Source: Nymphaea colorata (lineage: Eukaryota; Streptophyta; Magnoliopsida; Nymphaeales; Nymphaeaceae). Taken from it: a DNA stretch of 64,000 nt. Location: assembly GCF_008831285.2 (NCBI RefSeq), contig NC_045142.1:26239876-26303875 (forward strand), in the 5' to 3' direction. Below, one piece after another: positions 12,841-24,349 of this stretch. The notes under the pieces were generated by a model. The model did no database searches. It saw nothing but the letters and a program-made list of their open reading frames with translations, and was not told the DNA's origin. Position 1 is the first letter of the stretch. The number at the start of each line of letters is the position of its first letter. Both the position numbers and the translations under genes were made by a program.

Positions 12841-13839
12841 ATGATTAGTTACAAGCGTTCACGTATATCCAAGAGAGGTGTAGAGCTGCATATATCTATC
12901 GCCCTGACCTTCTCCCTTCTTATCTCTCTATTGCTACAGAGGGTGGCAATGGCAGTCCTACCCATGTCCGTCCAAATGAATCCACCGCCACCACCTCCGG
13001 TTTCATCTCCGATGGCTGCCTGGCAAGAGCAGCAGCAGCTCCAGTACGCCGGCAACGGCTTCGAGCTCAGCGGCAAGATCATGATGAGCGCCATCATCGC
13101 CCTCTTCTTCTTCCTCCTCTTTTTCATTGTTTTCCACGTCTACACCCGCGTGTTCCTCCATCGTCAGTCTTCCCGTTCTCTCCTAGACCTCTCCGACCAC
13201 CGCAGGTACCATCACCACCACCGTCGTCGGCGCCCTCCCAACTTCGTTTTCACCTTCTCCGGCCCCGACCCATTGGCCCCCTCTACCGGACAGACGCCCC
13301 AAGGCCTCGACCCCGCCGTCCTCTGCTCCCTCCCTTCCTTCGTCTTCTCCTGCCTCGCCCACCAGGGCGGCCTCGAGTGCTCCGTCTGCCTCTGCGAGTT
13401 CGAGGAGGGGGAGAAGGGCCGAGAGCTCGGCGACTGCGGCCACTGCTTCCACATTGACTGCATCGACCTCTGGTTCCAGTCACACTGCACGTGTCCTCTC
13501 TGCAGGGCTGAAGTGAAATCCCCGCCGTCCGTTGCCTCTGCTCCCGGCGACGCGGAATCGTTGGGGACCGTTACCTTGGGCGCCGCCGTCGAGTGCACGG
13601 CTTCGGACGAGGAGCTTTCGGAGGGAGTTCGCCACGAACAAGAAGCAGCGGAGATTGAGACCCCCGAATCTGCGAAGCCGTCTCCTCCTCCGCCGCCGCC
13701 GCCTGAGGGTCGGTTCGTGGGGCTGAGGAAGATCCTCAGCCGGGACAGATGGGTTGGATCTTCTAGCGAGTTCGTACCCAACGAAGTCGATCTCGAAGTT
13801 GGCGGCTGCGACCCGCAAGGCCATGAGGTGAAACGGTAA
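12841..13839 (+). CDS. ATL-family RING-H2 E3 ubiquitin ligase, single exon
   Basis: 332 residues from the first in-frame ATG. Residues 19-33 are hydrophobic. A strong membrane segment lies at about 80-105, then a basic/His-rich stretch, then the ATL hallmark GLD (residue 155, [13 protein letters not shown]). The RING-H2 is at 180-221: CSVC ... [10 protein letters not shown] ... CPLC, with the Cys/His spacing and Trp expected for E2 binding. The C-terminal third is low complexity, with a proline run. ATL proteins are membrane E3 ligases, often intronless and stress- or elicitor-responsive (family knowledge). A second ATG at residue 37 (12949) would give a protein with just one membrane segment, closer to typical ATLs, so the start is uncertain. 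The coding sequence is far more GC-rich than its flanks. Which ATL number it matches cannot be decided here. Confidence 0.93.
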   Translation: MISYKRSRISKRGVELHISIALTFSLLISLLLQRVAMAVLPMSVQMNPPPPPPVSSPMAAWQEQQQLQYAGNGFELSGKIMMSAIIALFFFLLFFIVFHVYTRVFLHRQSSRSLLDLSDHRRYHHHHRRRRPPNFVFTFSGPDPLAPSTGQTPQGLDPAVLCSLPSFVFSCLAHQGGLECSVCLCEFEEGEKGRELGDCGHCFHIDCIDLWFQSHCTCPLCRAEVKSPPSVASAPGDAESLGTVTLGAAVECTASDEELSEGVRHEQEAAEIETPESAKPSPPPPPPPEGRFVGLRKILSRDRWVGSSSEFVPNEVDLEVGGCDPQGHEVKR

Positions 13840-14841
13840 AAACTGTAAAAATTTCGTGGGAAAAGAATCTGATACTTTTTTTCAATTCGGATATTCAATC
13901 GGGCCCAATTCAACGGCCTTATCGTTTTCTGCTGTAATTATAACTTGTTTTTGTATAATACGGTTTGTTTTTCCAAACCACCAACAACCTTGGGCTCGTT
14001 CGTGTTCTCCTGAAAGCTCAGAATTAATGCATTTTGTTTGCTTCATGATTTGATTAAAACTTGAAGAATGCATTAATGAAATATCATATTATATTCATCT
14101 CGTTTGCAACTAAAGATTGTTTGATTGCTGACAAAGAACATATAACCATGAAAAGTAGGATTTAATATATGTATTCGTGTCCGTGAAAGCAAAATTTCTG
14201 GTTCTGTTACTGTGGTATGGTGGATTTGGTCCCAATGCCCAACAGAGACTTTAATTCTTGGATGAAAAAGGTTAAGAACCCAGACAACTTTTTGCATGAA
14301 AGATGAAATGATGGAAAAAGAAAATTAAGTCATAAAAAACTGTTTGCATCACTAAGCTACCTTTGGGGCGGCCCACTTCAATGTGACAAGAAGTATGAGC
14401 AAGAATACAGCTCAGAAAAGTCTTGAGAACTATTGATGTAGTACTAATCTTGCATCTTATAATTTCCCCTCTTTAAATACGCGCGTTCTTTAAGTTAATG
14501 ACCCTAATTCTAGGGTCGCATTTAGTTCTAAAACAACTCCAATGACCTTATCTAAAACGGACTCCAAGCCCTTCAATTTGCTAGAAAACCTATTTAACCT
14601 TTGGAAAATTTTGACTAAGGGGCACTAACATGTAAATGGAAAAAAAAAATTGCTGTAATGTATCAATATAAGAATAAGTAGTTTTCATGGTTTCATGAGG
14701 GCAATTGCCCAAATCTGCCTCCGCCCCTAAACTTTCTCTAATTTAGATTATTCCATACAAAACCATGCTCTAAGAAGCTTTTCTCATGATCTAGTCCATG
14801 TTAAACTCTACATAAGCAGGTGAGAACTCAAGCTAGCACAC

Positions 14842-15013
14842 TAATATATCAGTGGTGTAGCCACATCGTCGCCCCTTAAAAGTTTTTTATTTTTATATAG
14901 AAATCTTAAATATTTATTCTTATATATATATATAAAAGTGCCCCATCAGATTTGAGTTTCTTTAAACAAGTGCCCCTCCAACCAATTTTTCTGGCTTCGC
15001 CACCATAATATAT
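14842..15013. mobile_element. hAT-type MITE, family 1, with 8-bp target duplication
   Basis: The element at 14850-15005 (156 bp) begins CAGTGGTGTAGCCA and ends TGGCTTCGCCACCA, imperfect inverted termini. It is flanked by perfect TAATATAT copies at 14842-14849 and 15006-15013. An 8-bp duplication is diagnostic of hAT transposition. No coding capacity. Confidence 0.85.
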
Positions 15014-16466
15014 CCATATGGAAGGCGACAAAATTAGACCAAGTGCATGCATTACTCAAGGTTTACCAAAAGCTGGCAAGAAATAATAATATGGACTAGG
15101 ACTGCAGCTGAAATGTGATGCCTCTCGAGGTTGAGTTCAATGCAGCTGATAAATATACAAGCATCTCATTTTCTTGCCTACCATATGGAGGCATAAATTA
15201 CTCTCGCCGGCCGGCGGGATATGCACGCACCAGAATCCGGCCGAAAGTGCATCGTCTTCTGGCGACCTGCTGATAAGTCTAGATCACAGGCCGCAAAGCT
15301 CCAATTGGTATCACTATCTGTTTATTGGATCTTAGCTTACGGAAACCTGCATGAATACTCGTGGCAGAGCCATATGTGGGCAAGTGCCCACAAGGCCTTG
15401 CGGATCCAAAACTGATAAATGAGGCCGGACCTCGGTCCAGCCATATGAGATGTTTCTACTGGATTAGGTCCATGCTCCAGAGTCTCCATCCAATTATGAA
15501 TATATCTGATTTGGCTCCGAATATCTGACCAAACTCTTTTTAATATCTGATTAAGAAATTAACTTAGATTCGGATCTAATAAAGACACCTAAATGGAAAC
15601 AGATTCAGATATATATAAATATCTGATCAGATTAAGGTCGGATTTAGTTTTAAAAAGAAATCCTATATGCAACACCTTTACATTTTGAAAATTGGCCAGA
15701 TTTGGTTCAAAATTCAGATTCATATTCGGTTAACGTAATAATCGAATTCGGATTGTGAAATCGGATTCGGGATTCAAATTCGAAATGGGACTTTTCTTAA
15801 GAGTGTGACCGTTTTGAATACGATCTATTGACATCACTACATAACCCCGCCTTTGTCCACCCTTGACAAGAGATACATGTTCCTCCTTGAAGGGCCATTG
15901 AATAAATTTCAAAAAATTCAACTCTTGCAAGCAATTGTTTCTGTTAGTAAGGTGGGGAACACCTTTATGAATTATGCACCATCATGACAGTGAGACCTAA
16001 CCATCTAGTTATCTGATCCGTAATCTAATATATATATATATATTTGAATATATTTCGATATCCAACTTTTTGATTCTTTATTTGGTCGCTTTTTCTATTT
16101 ATATAAAATACATGGTTCACACAACTTCCAGGAGTTCTCCAATGCCACCTAACGCATCCTGTTCAATAATGTCCATACTCTATGGGCATCTCTTGGGAGC
16201 ATATTTAATATTTTTTAAAGAAAAAAATACATTGATTATAAAGAAAACAGCTTTCGGTGAATAGCCGACAAGTTTGGTGGAAAAGTAAATAAATAGTCTT
16301 TGAAATTTTGTAAAATTTCAGATATTTCGCAAGGTAAATACAAAATTCCAGTGGAGCACTGAAAGTCTTGGAAATTTCTCAACAAGTTGCCAATAGGCAA
16401 TAACATTATTTGTTCATTCTCTTCCACTTCTAATGGGAGGTCCATCTTCAATTTTTAAACATTTTT

Positions 16467-16468
<2 letters not shown>

Positions 16469-16527
<59 letters not shown>
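16469..16527. repeat. (TA)n microsatellite
   Basis: Uninterrupted TA dinucleotides for about 58 bases. Confidence 0.95.
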
Positions 16528-16531
<4 letters not shown>

Positions 16532-16725
16532 GAACCATTTGGTAATAGTAATAGTATAACAAATACATGGGACAGTAAGATACTTATATTGTTTTTCAAA
16601 AGCCCCTATAGAGGTACACCAGCTTCAGCTGGCACCGGTTTTTATCAAGTGTGCAGCACAAAGTTTCTGGTTGAGAGTAATCTTAGAATTTTAAGGGATG
16701 GTAATATGTAAATAAAAAAAAAAAA

Positions 16726-16931
16726 CCTGAGGTGTCAATGTGGATATAAGCATTTTTGGTGGATCTATGTGGGCAACTGCCCACACCCACAATAACCCTG
16801 AGGTGTCAATGTGGATGTAAGCATTCTTTGTGGATCTATGTGGGCAACTGCCCACACCCACAATAACCCTGAGGTGTCAATGTGGATGTAAGCATTTTTT
16901 GTGGATCTATGTGGGCAAGTGCCCACACCAG
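16726..16931. repeat. Three-copy 71-bp minisatellite with an internal hairpin
   Basis: CCTGAGGTGTCAATGTGGAT recurs with a period of 71 bases (starts near 16726, 16797 and 16868). Each unit carries the palindrome GTGGGCAACTGCCCAC or a one-base variant. The third copy ends by running into family-1 hAT-like sequence. Confidence 0.85.
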
Positions 16932-17882
16932 CCGCACCTGCTTCCACTCCTAGTCCCACTACAACAACCCCTTTTGAGTTTATTAGCTGAAGTTGATATA
17001 TATAACAGCAAGTCATCACATGTTATGGATGATCGAATATTTAACATATGATATATATATATATATATATATTTTAAAAGGATTGTATTAGTGAATAAAA
17101 AGAGAATTCTGCCGCCCAACGCTTACTCCAACTATGAACTCTTGACCGTATTTAGCTTGAACGAATGTAGCATATTGATGTTGTGCAGTGGAAACTTTAT
17201 CCATTTATTTCTCCATTTTCTGAAACAACAAAGAGATTTTAACTTGGCAATATTGAACGCCATTAATTTTCCCATCCTCGGCTGATAAATACGATCCCTT
17301 TCACGGCGTACGGGCTTCCACCAGTGGCTATCACAGTGATGGCTCCCTAAATTGATTGAATGCGTGAAAGTTATAGGACCCGTTTTGACATTTTCGTTTT
17401 TGCTTTTTGCGGTATCGTCAGCCTCACACTAAATGGCACATTGCGGCTATTATTATTTGATGAACTTAAATGCAATGGAATACGCTCCACCTAGCTATTC
17501 GGCCCCAAGCTTTTATTTCCATTTAATATTTTTCCGCAGTTATTTTTTGTTTATTTTTCTCATCAACCCGTTTCTACCATATGGTTTGGCATATAAAATT
17601 TCCAATTAATATTTCCGCCGTTATTTTTGTTGAATCAAGTTGTGTGGATGAACTTAGAGCCTTCAATGAAGTTGAAATACATATAAAGTCCAGTACCTGG
17701 AGCAAGCATGGAATTGCTGCGAAGATCCTGTTTGGATGACGCTAAAACTCTGTTCAAAATTTGGCTTTAGTTGGTGAGACCATTAGGTCTTCAAGCAGTC
17801 TAACCATTCCAATATCAAAATGTTTATATTAATTTTCATGTAATAGTAAAGTCATCCTACATGGCATAAAATGGATTTGGTG

Positions 17883-17989
17883 GACTAGTGCAGTGGCGGA
17901 GACACATGTTGGCTGGTGTAGGCAGTTGCCCGCACCAGCATCACAAAATTAGTTTAATATATATGTTAATGTTTTGATATATTTGATTG

Positions 17990-18044
<55 letters not shown>

Positions 18045-18119
18045 TGCCCCAAAAAAATTAAAGAAATTGAATGAATGTCCCCCTCAAAAAAAATTTCTGA
18101 CTTCGCTGCTGGACTAGTG
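17883..18119. mobile_element. hAT-type MITE, family 1, second copy with 8-bp target duplication
   Basis: The element at 17891-18111 (221 bp) starts CAGTGGCGGAG and ends CTTCGCTGCTG, and is flanked by perfect GACTAGTG at 17883-17890 and 18112-18119. It shares the AAAGTGCCCC block and terminal motif with the copy at 14850 and has expanded by an internal (TA)n run at about 17994-18041. Confidence 0.9.
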
Positions 18120-18867
18120 ATGTTTATCACTTCACGAAATGGGGAAACTGCCAAAAACTGGAGGTGGGGCTCTCTCATACTAACCAAAACCCTAATTCTC
18201 TGGAGTTGCCATTTGGTGCAACAACCCCAATAAAGAGCATGCATTCAATTTCAAGCCAATCACTACATTTAATTTCAAGTCAATCACAAATTCAATTGCA
18301 AGTCAACCAAGTAGTTGCCCAATTTCAATAACATTTTGAAAATAGCATATAAAATTTAATGTTGGTTCTATGCAATGATGTGATTTGAGAAAGGTGATGT
18401 AGTTCTATCATGGAAGTTCTATAAAGTTGTGTTTGTGATTTTCAAATCCAACCACGGCCACTCCCCGTCAAAAAAAAAAAAAAAAGGTCTGATTTCAAAT
18501 CTGCACTTTATAAAGTGTGGATTTGAAATCCACGTTGGATCTAGATGTTGAAATCCACAATTTGATGAAACTGTGGACTTCATCTATCATAAATTTGAGA
18601 TTTCCTCGAATATGAGATCCGAAAAAAATCAAAAAGCAATTGAAGGTGATTGTGTATATTTTATATATAATACGATATACTATTGCTATTCATTTGGGGA
18701 GAAAGGTGTTGTCAGAATAGTTTTTTTGTTCATTAATTTAAACGTGAGTGGGTCATTCCACTACCTTTAAGAGAGACTACTGCTCGCCTTTTTGGGTTTT
18801 CACATATCATGTTTCAGAACCTTTTACGGTTCAGATGTAAAGTGCACTGGGATGTGACAGTGACCAC

Positions 18868-18920
18868 TCCAAGACTCGAACATGAGTCCTTAGACGAGCC
18901 GAACCATTTTGCCATCCAAT
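18868..18920 (-). mobile_element. tRNA-like promoter boxes, possible SINE relic
   Basis: On the minus strand TGGCAAAATGG (box-A-like, about 18903-18913) precedes GTTCGAGTC (box-B-like, 18873-18881). Next to it, sequence around ATTTGAAATGCTTC is duplicated with a period near 75 bases (18936 and 19011). Degenerate; SINE assignment is tentative. Confidence 0.3.
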
Positions 18921-20280
18921 ACGCTTGAATGACTGATTTGAAATGCTTCAATTCATTAGCTAAATGAATGACTCGTGCCTCGGGATTGTTAGAATCAGCT
19001 TGAATCCACTTATTTGAAATGCTTCGATTCATTGGCCAAATGAATGACTAGTGCCGCCCCCTCTTCAGTTTTACTTTTTTTTTTAAATATGTTAAGCTTT
19101 TTTTACTTTTATGTATGCTTTCATTCAATTTTTTTGAAAAAGAAATGCAAAAATGTTTGCTTTTCTCATTTGTGAATTATGAGTCGGCCGATTTGATTTG
19201 TTTTACAAATTTAAAGCACTAGGAAAAATATATATGTATACCCGACTTTGTCCTTTAGGCAAAAGGAGCACATTTCATTGAATTCGATTTAACTTGTCCA
19301 ATTAAGAGAGCATGACCCTCGTGGACTTGGATCTCATTCCTCATCCATCCATATGATAATAATTCTCAAAATTTTCTTTTTTTTTTTTTTGGAGACCAAG
19401 AGATTTCTGACAAATATATTTGTCGCATTGATTGATCAACGTGCCTACTCTATTGGTTGACAATCAATTCCCCAGTCCTTCATTTTAAAAGCAAAACTTT
19501 ATAGATCTTGCACAGTTTACTGCTTTGAGAACAAGGGATATGAGATTAATGAGAAAAATATCCAATTAATGTGACAAAAAAATCATAATAAAATCTAAAC
19601 TAAGGATCTTAAATCAGACCTATGATCCAGGTTACAAATATCCAATTAACCTTTTTGCATTGAAAAAAATGTCTGATTGAAGATCTAGGGAAAAGGGTTT
19701 GATCCTAAATTTGCGGACTATCTCAAATCTTGAGGATCTTAGATCAGAGGCAGTCAAATGCCTCCTTAAGAAATTAAAAAGGATGTTGTTGATCTAAATT
19801 TGAATTTCATGATGAGCTCATCCTTATTGGCAAGTTTTATATTTTGGATGGGTCTGTCTAATCTTAGTCCAATTTCTTTGTAGTCAGATTTACATTCAAA
19901 TGAAAAAGTATTCAAATAAATTGAAATATGATAATCAATTTAGAAATTTTTTTAACCTAAGTTGACTGATCTAATTAATCTGAACCCAGTAACATTGATG
20001 GGCAAGGGGACCCACAAGATCCGGCTAATCTGCCATGGGTGGCGTGTTTTTTTCTTAGCCAGGTAAGTTAAGATAAAGAACAAGAAATAGATATGAACTG
20101 GATAGGGACATTAATTACTCATTTATTGTTCTACATTTTTATTAAATAAGAAAACAGTAGGACAAAAGAAGAAAAGTAGTATTTATCACGTTTCTGCATA
20201 ATATATAATCTCCGATGCGGTCTATTAATTAGTTTAATCAAAACTTAATATGGTTGCCTTCCTTGAATGTTCACAACAGT

Positions 20281-20785
20281 AAGGCTGCACAAAGAGCCAA
20301 GCCAACTCGAACTCACTCAAAAAACTCAAAAAAACTCAGCTCGTGCTCGATTCATTTATATACAAGCTGAGTTCGAGCTTCTAAAGATACTCGAAACGAT
20401 CAACAAGTCGAGTTCGAGTTTCAAGAACTCGACTCGACTAGCAAACCGGTACTCTATAGAATATTGCCAAATCTGGGTCATCGGTTTTAACTTTGATGGT
20501 AATAAACAAATTTGCACTAGTTACAACAGTTAAATGCTTACACGAGTTAAAGAGTTACATGAATTAATGCTTACACAAGGTAAATGAGTTAATGCTTACA
20601 CGAGTTAACGTCTAAACGAGTTAAACGAGCCGAGTTCGAGCTCAATTTTGTGTAGTCAAGTCGGGCTCGAGCTTGTTATGAGGAGCTCAACTCGAGTTCG
20701 AGCCGAGATTGAGCTCGAGTTTATTGAGCCGAGTCGAGCTCGAGCTATCCAAGCTCAGGCTCGACTCAACTCATGTGCAACCTTA
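20281..20785. mobile_element. Non-autonomous DNA element rich in GAGTTCGAG/GAGCTCGAG motifs
   Basis: Starts AAGGCTGCACA and ends TGTGCAACCTT, an imperfect terminal inverted repeat, with imperfect direct repeats (ACAACAGT / TCAACAGT) outside. The arms are made of many short GAGTTCGAG and CGAGCTCGAG palindromes that pair between the two ends. An hAT-like MITE is the best guess. Confidence 0.65.
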
Positions 20786-20956
20786 TTCAACAGTCGGCCA
20801 TTCAATCTAGGCATCTCTTGCTTGCTTTTAACCTTGGGAAGGGGAAGGAGGGAAAGCTTCGGGTGTCTGTTTTTGGCAATAACATGAAATATTTCTCTTG
20901 TTTTCCCAAAAACATCATTTGACGGGTGGAAGAGATGCCCTTCTGTGGCCTGGTGG

Positions 20957-21198
20957 CTGTCGCTAGGCCTGGTCATCGGGCAGGCCTTGGCCCTATACCC
21001 AACATCCCAGCCTAGACCCAGCCCAGTTAAAATAAAAAAAATTATGTTTTAAATATAAATTATATTTTTAATAATACAGTATATATTATTATTAAATAAA
21101 AATAATATTAAAAAATAAATCGAGCCGAATCAGGCCCTGTTGTTATCGGGCTGACACGGGCCAATTTTCGGGCCCGATGCCCAGGCCTAACTGTCGCT
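20957..21198. mobile_element. hAT-type MITE, family 2, with 8-bp target duplication
   Basis: The element at 20965-21190 has arms reading AGGCCTGGTCATCGGGC and, inverted, AGGCCTGGGCATCGGGC (one mismatch). It is flanked by perfect CTGTCGCT at 20957-20964 and 21191-21198. The middle is AT-rich with no coding capacity. Confidence 0.88.
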
Positions 21199-21589
21199 AA
21201 GACGCTAATATGAGGTAGCAAATCGCTAATCAGCATGACTAATTAATTAGTCGATGTTCTAACCAATTAGGATTTAGTTTCTGAGTTTTTTAGCACTGTT
21301 AAGTGAGATTTACATATGAGAATTGTTTTCCTATTACTAAAAGTTTAAATATGGACAAGAAAAGAATGATTGATGGAAATTTAGAACTCTAACGTTTACA
21401 TAGTATCGTGTTACTAATCATCATATTTTTTAATTAAAAATGCAAGAGATCAAAAATTTGAAACTCTAACCATGAAACAACATCACTGAAGGTCATAACC
21501 TTTGATAACGTTTTCCTAAAAAAACAGCATCACTGAAAGTAAAAGCAAATGAATGTTTTTTTTATGGAAAAACGACAGAAAATTTTTTT

Positions 21590-22170
21590 CAACGTCATTC
21601 CCGACAGGTAGACGTCAGTAATGATTTGACCTTTACTGACATTTATTTTGTGTCATTGAAGTTTCCATGGCCGATACCCTTGTCACTGCTATAGGTTTTT
21701 TTTTTTGTCAATTCACACCTTCACTAACGTATAGACGGGACATCAGTAATGATTTGCGTATTCCGATATTTACTTTGTCGTGAAAGGACTTTGTAGACCA
21801 GTACATTTACGACTTTTTAAGAAAGACGTCAGTAATGATTGACATTTACTCGTGTCCTCGAAGTGCCTATGCCGATGACTGATCTCATCGCTATAGGCTT
21901 TTCACATAGCACACACAAAAAAAAAAAAAAAAAAAATCCAGTGACACGGATCCATGCTTCGTCATTATAGATTTACACATTCACTGAAATTTGACAAGTA
22001 TCGTTAATAATGATGGATCTTCACTGACCTTCGCAATGAGTCGCTGAAAGTTTTCACCGCTATAGGCTTCTTGCGAAGGCAATAGTTTTTAGTTGTGGGG
22101 ATCCACTACTCGTCAGTAGTGCTTCTTCTACACTGACGTTCATATGAAAATATAAGATGCATTTTTACTG
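21590..22170. mobile_element. CACTA-like subterminal repeat relic (candidate)
   Basis: About four diverged copies of a block carrying GTCAGTAATGAT, a TTTACTGAC-like stretch and CGCTATAGG occur at roughly 21600, 21726, 21815 and 21985. Repeated subterminal motifs of this kind, and a nearby CACTACT / TAGTG pair, recall plant CACTA elements. No intact termini or transposase seen. Confidence 0.4.
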
Positions 22171-22978
22171 ACACTAAATTGCTGTTTGTTTAGTGCACTC
22201 GAGTAGTGAATAACCAAACCTTCCAAAGAAAACGCCCACCTTTGGAAGAAAGAGGCCCCCTAGTGACATTTTTATCACTTCTGGTGCATGCAAAACCATA
22301 ACGTAGAACCCTAGCATTAGAGAAATAATACCAAGAAAAGGTCGATGATAGTTAAAGAGATCATCTCTTTTTAACAAAATAACTGAACTAAAACATAAGG
22401 TTCATATTTTGTGAAGACATTCTTTAATACAAATTTAAGAGATTTAGGTGAACATTCTAATGTTTTTATATAAACACCAATGTAATATAAATCATATTTT
22501 AGTTCAAGCCATTTTTGTAAAAAAAAAAAAAAAAAAAATTGATGTTTCTGCTATCAAAATTTTGATGCTATAGGAGCTGTTTATTTTTTATTATTAAAAA
22601 ACATAAAAACATTATTTAAGTAAGAAAATGATTAACTTAATATATGTTTCTCAGTAAAACACTCTTAAGAACATAATATGGTTAGATTTGAAAAAAATAA
22701 TTAATTTTAATGGGTTGGGTTTTATCTCTCATCCAAGTTGTATGGTTTTTACCAACTTTTCATTTTATACATATATGTACTAATACATGAGAAATTGGTA
22801 GAACGTGACTTTTAAGTGCAAGACACAAAATGGAATCAACTTAAAGACTAAGAGAAAAATCAAGGAAAAATATTATAAATTAATACTAGATAACTAAAAT
22901 GTTCTATCTTTCCCATCTTATTTGTTCCTTGATTTTCTCCCATCTTTCATCTTGAAAAGATAGACAGATATGATGACT

Positions 22979-23000
22979 CTCTCTCTCTCTCTCTTTCTTT

Positions 23001-23094
<94 letters not shown>
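22979..23094. repeat. (CT)n followed by a long (TA)n tract
   Basis: CT and CTTT repeats run into about 90 bases of uninterrupted TA, the longest such tract in the window. Confidence 0.95.
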
Positions 23095-23098
<4 letters not shown>

Positions 23099-24349
23099 TT
23101 GACAATTTTTTTATGAAAAGTGCAATTTTATGAAGAAGATCACAAAAAAAAATCTACAATTATAAACAAAAGGTATTGTAGATTCAATCCCTCTACATTG
23201 GATTTGTAGATTCCTAGACCAGGTTCAAATGGAGGAATCCTCCTACCTCTCACAACACATCCTCTGCATCAGGTGTTATGTTTAATTATGCCCGCCCAAT
23301 GTACTGCGTCAAGGACTTATTATTGGATTGAGGCCCAGATGGCCGCATGTTCAGCGCCTCTATCTTTCACCAATGTAAACACATTTTAAAAATTTATATT
23401 GTGTCCATGTGACCGACAATCAATGCTGAAAAACCAAGTCTACTTGTACGTTGTAGTCTTCCTTGTAACATATAAAAGATTTCCCAACTCGTACTTTTAT
23501 ATTTGAAAAGTGGAGGGTGTTGTTTCCTACTTCAATTATAATGTATAGGCAATTGACAAAGTCATCCACAACTTGTCGTTACCGACAAGTTCATTCATTT
23601 TCTGGGTTTAAGTTCTAAGTTAGTTCTTTCAAGTTAAATTTGTAAAAAAAAAAAAAACTTCATTTACTCTAAAAACAAGTATATGCAGTGACAGCCTCTC
23701 CAAACGGCATATGTTTATTTTATTAAATTTGTAATCGCACTAGGCTGCTAAAAATTGTCGAGACTACAAAAGGAAGTCAAGAATCGTAAATGTATGAACT
23801 TAATAATATTGAGATAGCTGTTCTGCACTTGATATCTACAACTTATCTATCTTTTACACTGTGAAAAGATCTCATCCACTAATAGAGGTTGAGGGTCTAA
23901 TTTGAAATTGATGGATTTCAAAATCCGATGAACTTCTGATCAGATTAAACCTCAACTCAAGCGATCCAGCACTTGTCGTGGGAAGTAATTCAAACGTTAA
24001 AGCATTAAGTTGCCAATCCTGGTAGGATACAAAATACAAAGCATGTTGTTTATTATGATATTTCATTGTTGCAAGTACCAGCGAAAAGTTTGCATTTCGT
24101 TTGTGACGATGGAATGTGTGAATTTCATGTGAAAAAAAGCTAACGAGAAAAGACCCACGATTTGAAAAGAGCCCTGAATGGAAAAGACAACACAGTAATT
24201 TGCTTTATTTTTGGGCAATGGAAAAGCAACCGATTGCAGAAGAAAAGGAAGCGAGGAGAAGCTAAGAAAGAGGGAAAAGAAAAAGGAGGGAAAGAATCGA
24301 AATCATTAGCGCCATCTGATCTCCCCTCGACCCCAATCCCGTCCCTCCC

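Larger units (their letters stand above)
13840..24349. other. Gene-poor, transposon-rich intergenic region
   Basis: No credible coding exon was seen on either strand. The region holds the MITEs, minisatellite, TA tracts and CACTA-like relic listed separately; the rest is AT-rich, degenerate sequence. Confidence 0.7.

Noticed and set aside
12849..13913. Long minus-strand frames opposite the ATL gene
   Set aside because: They mirror GC-rich coding DNA of the RING-H2 gene; composition is Arg/Gly/Pro noise.
15221..15415. Short plus-strand frame starting MHAPESGRKC
   Set aside because: Lies in repeat-derived DNA with a family-1 MITE relic at its end; no homology recognised.
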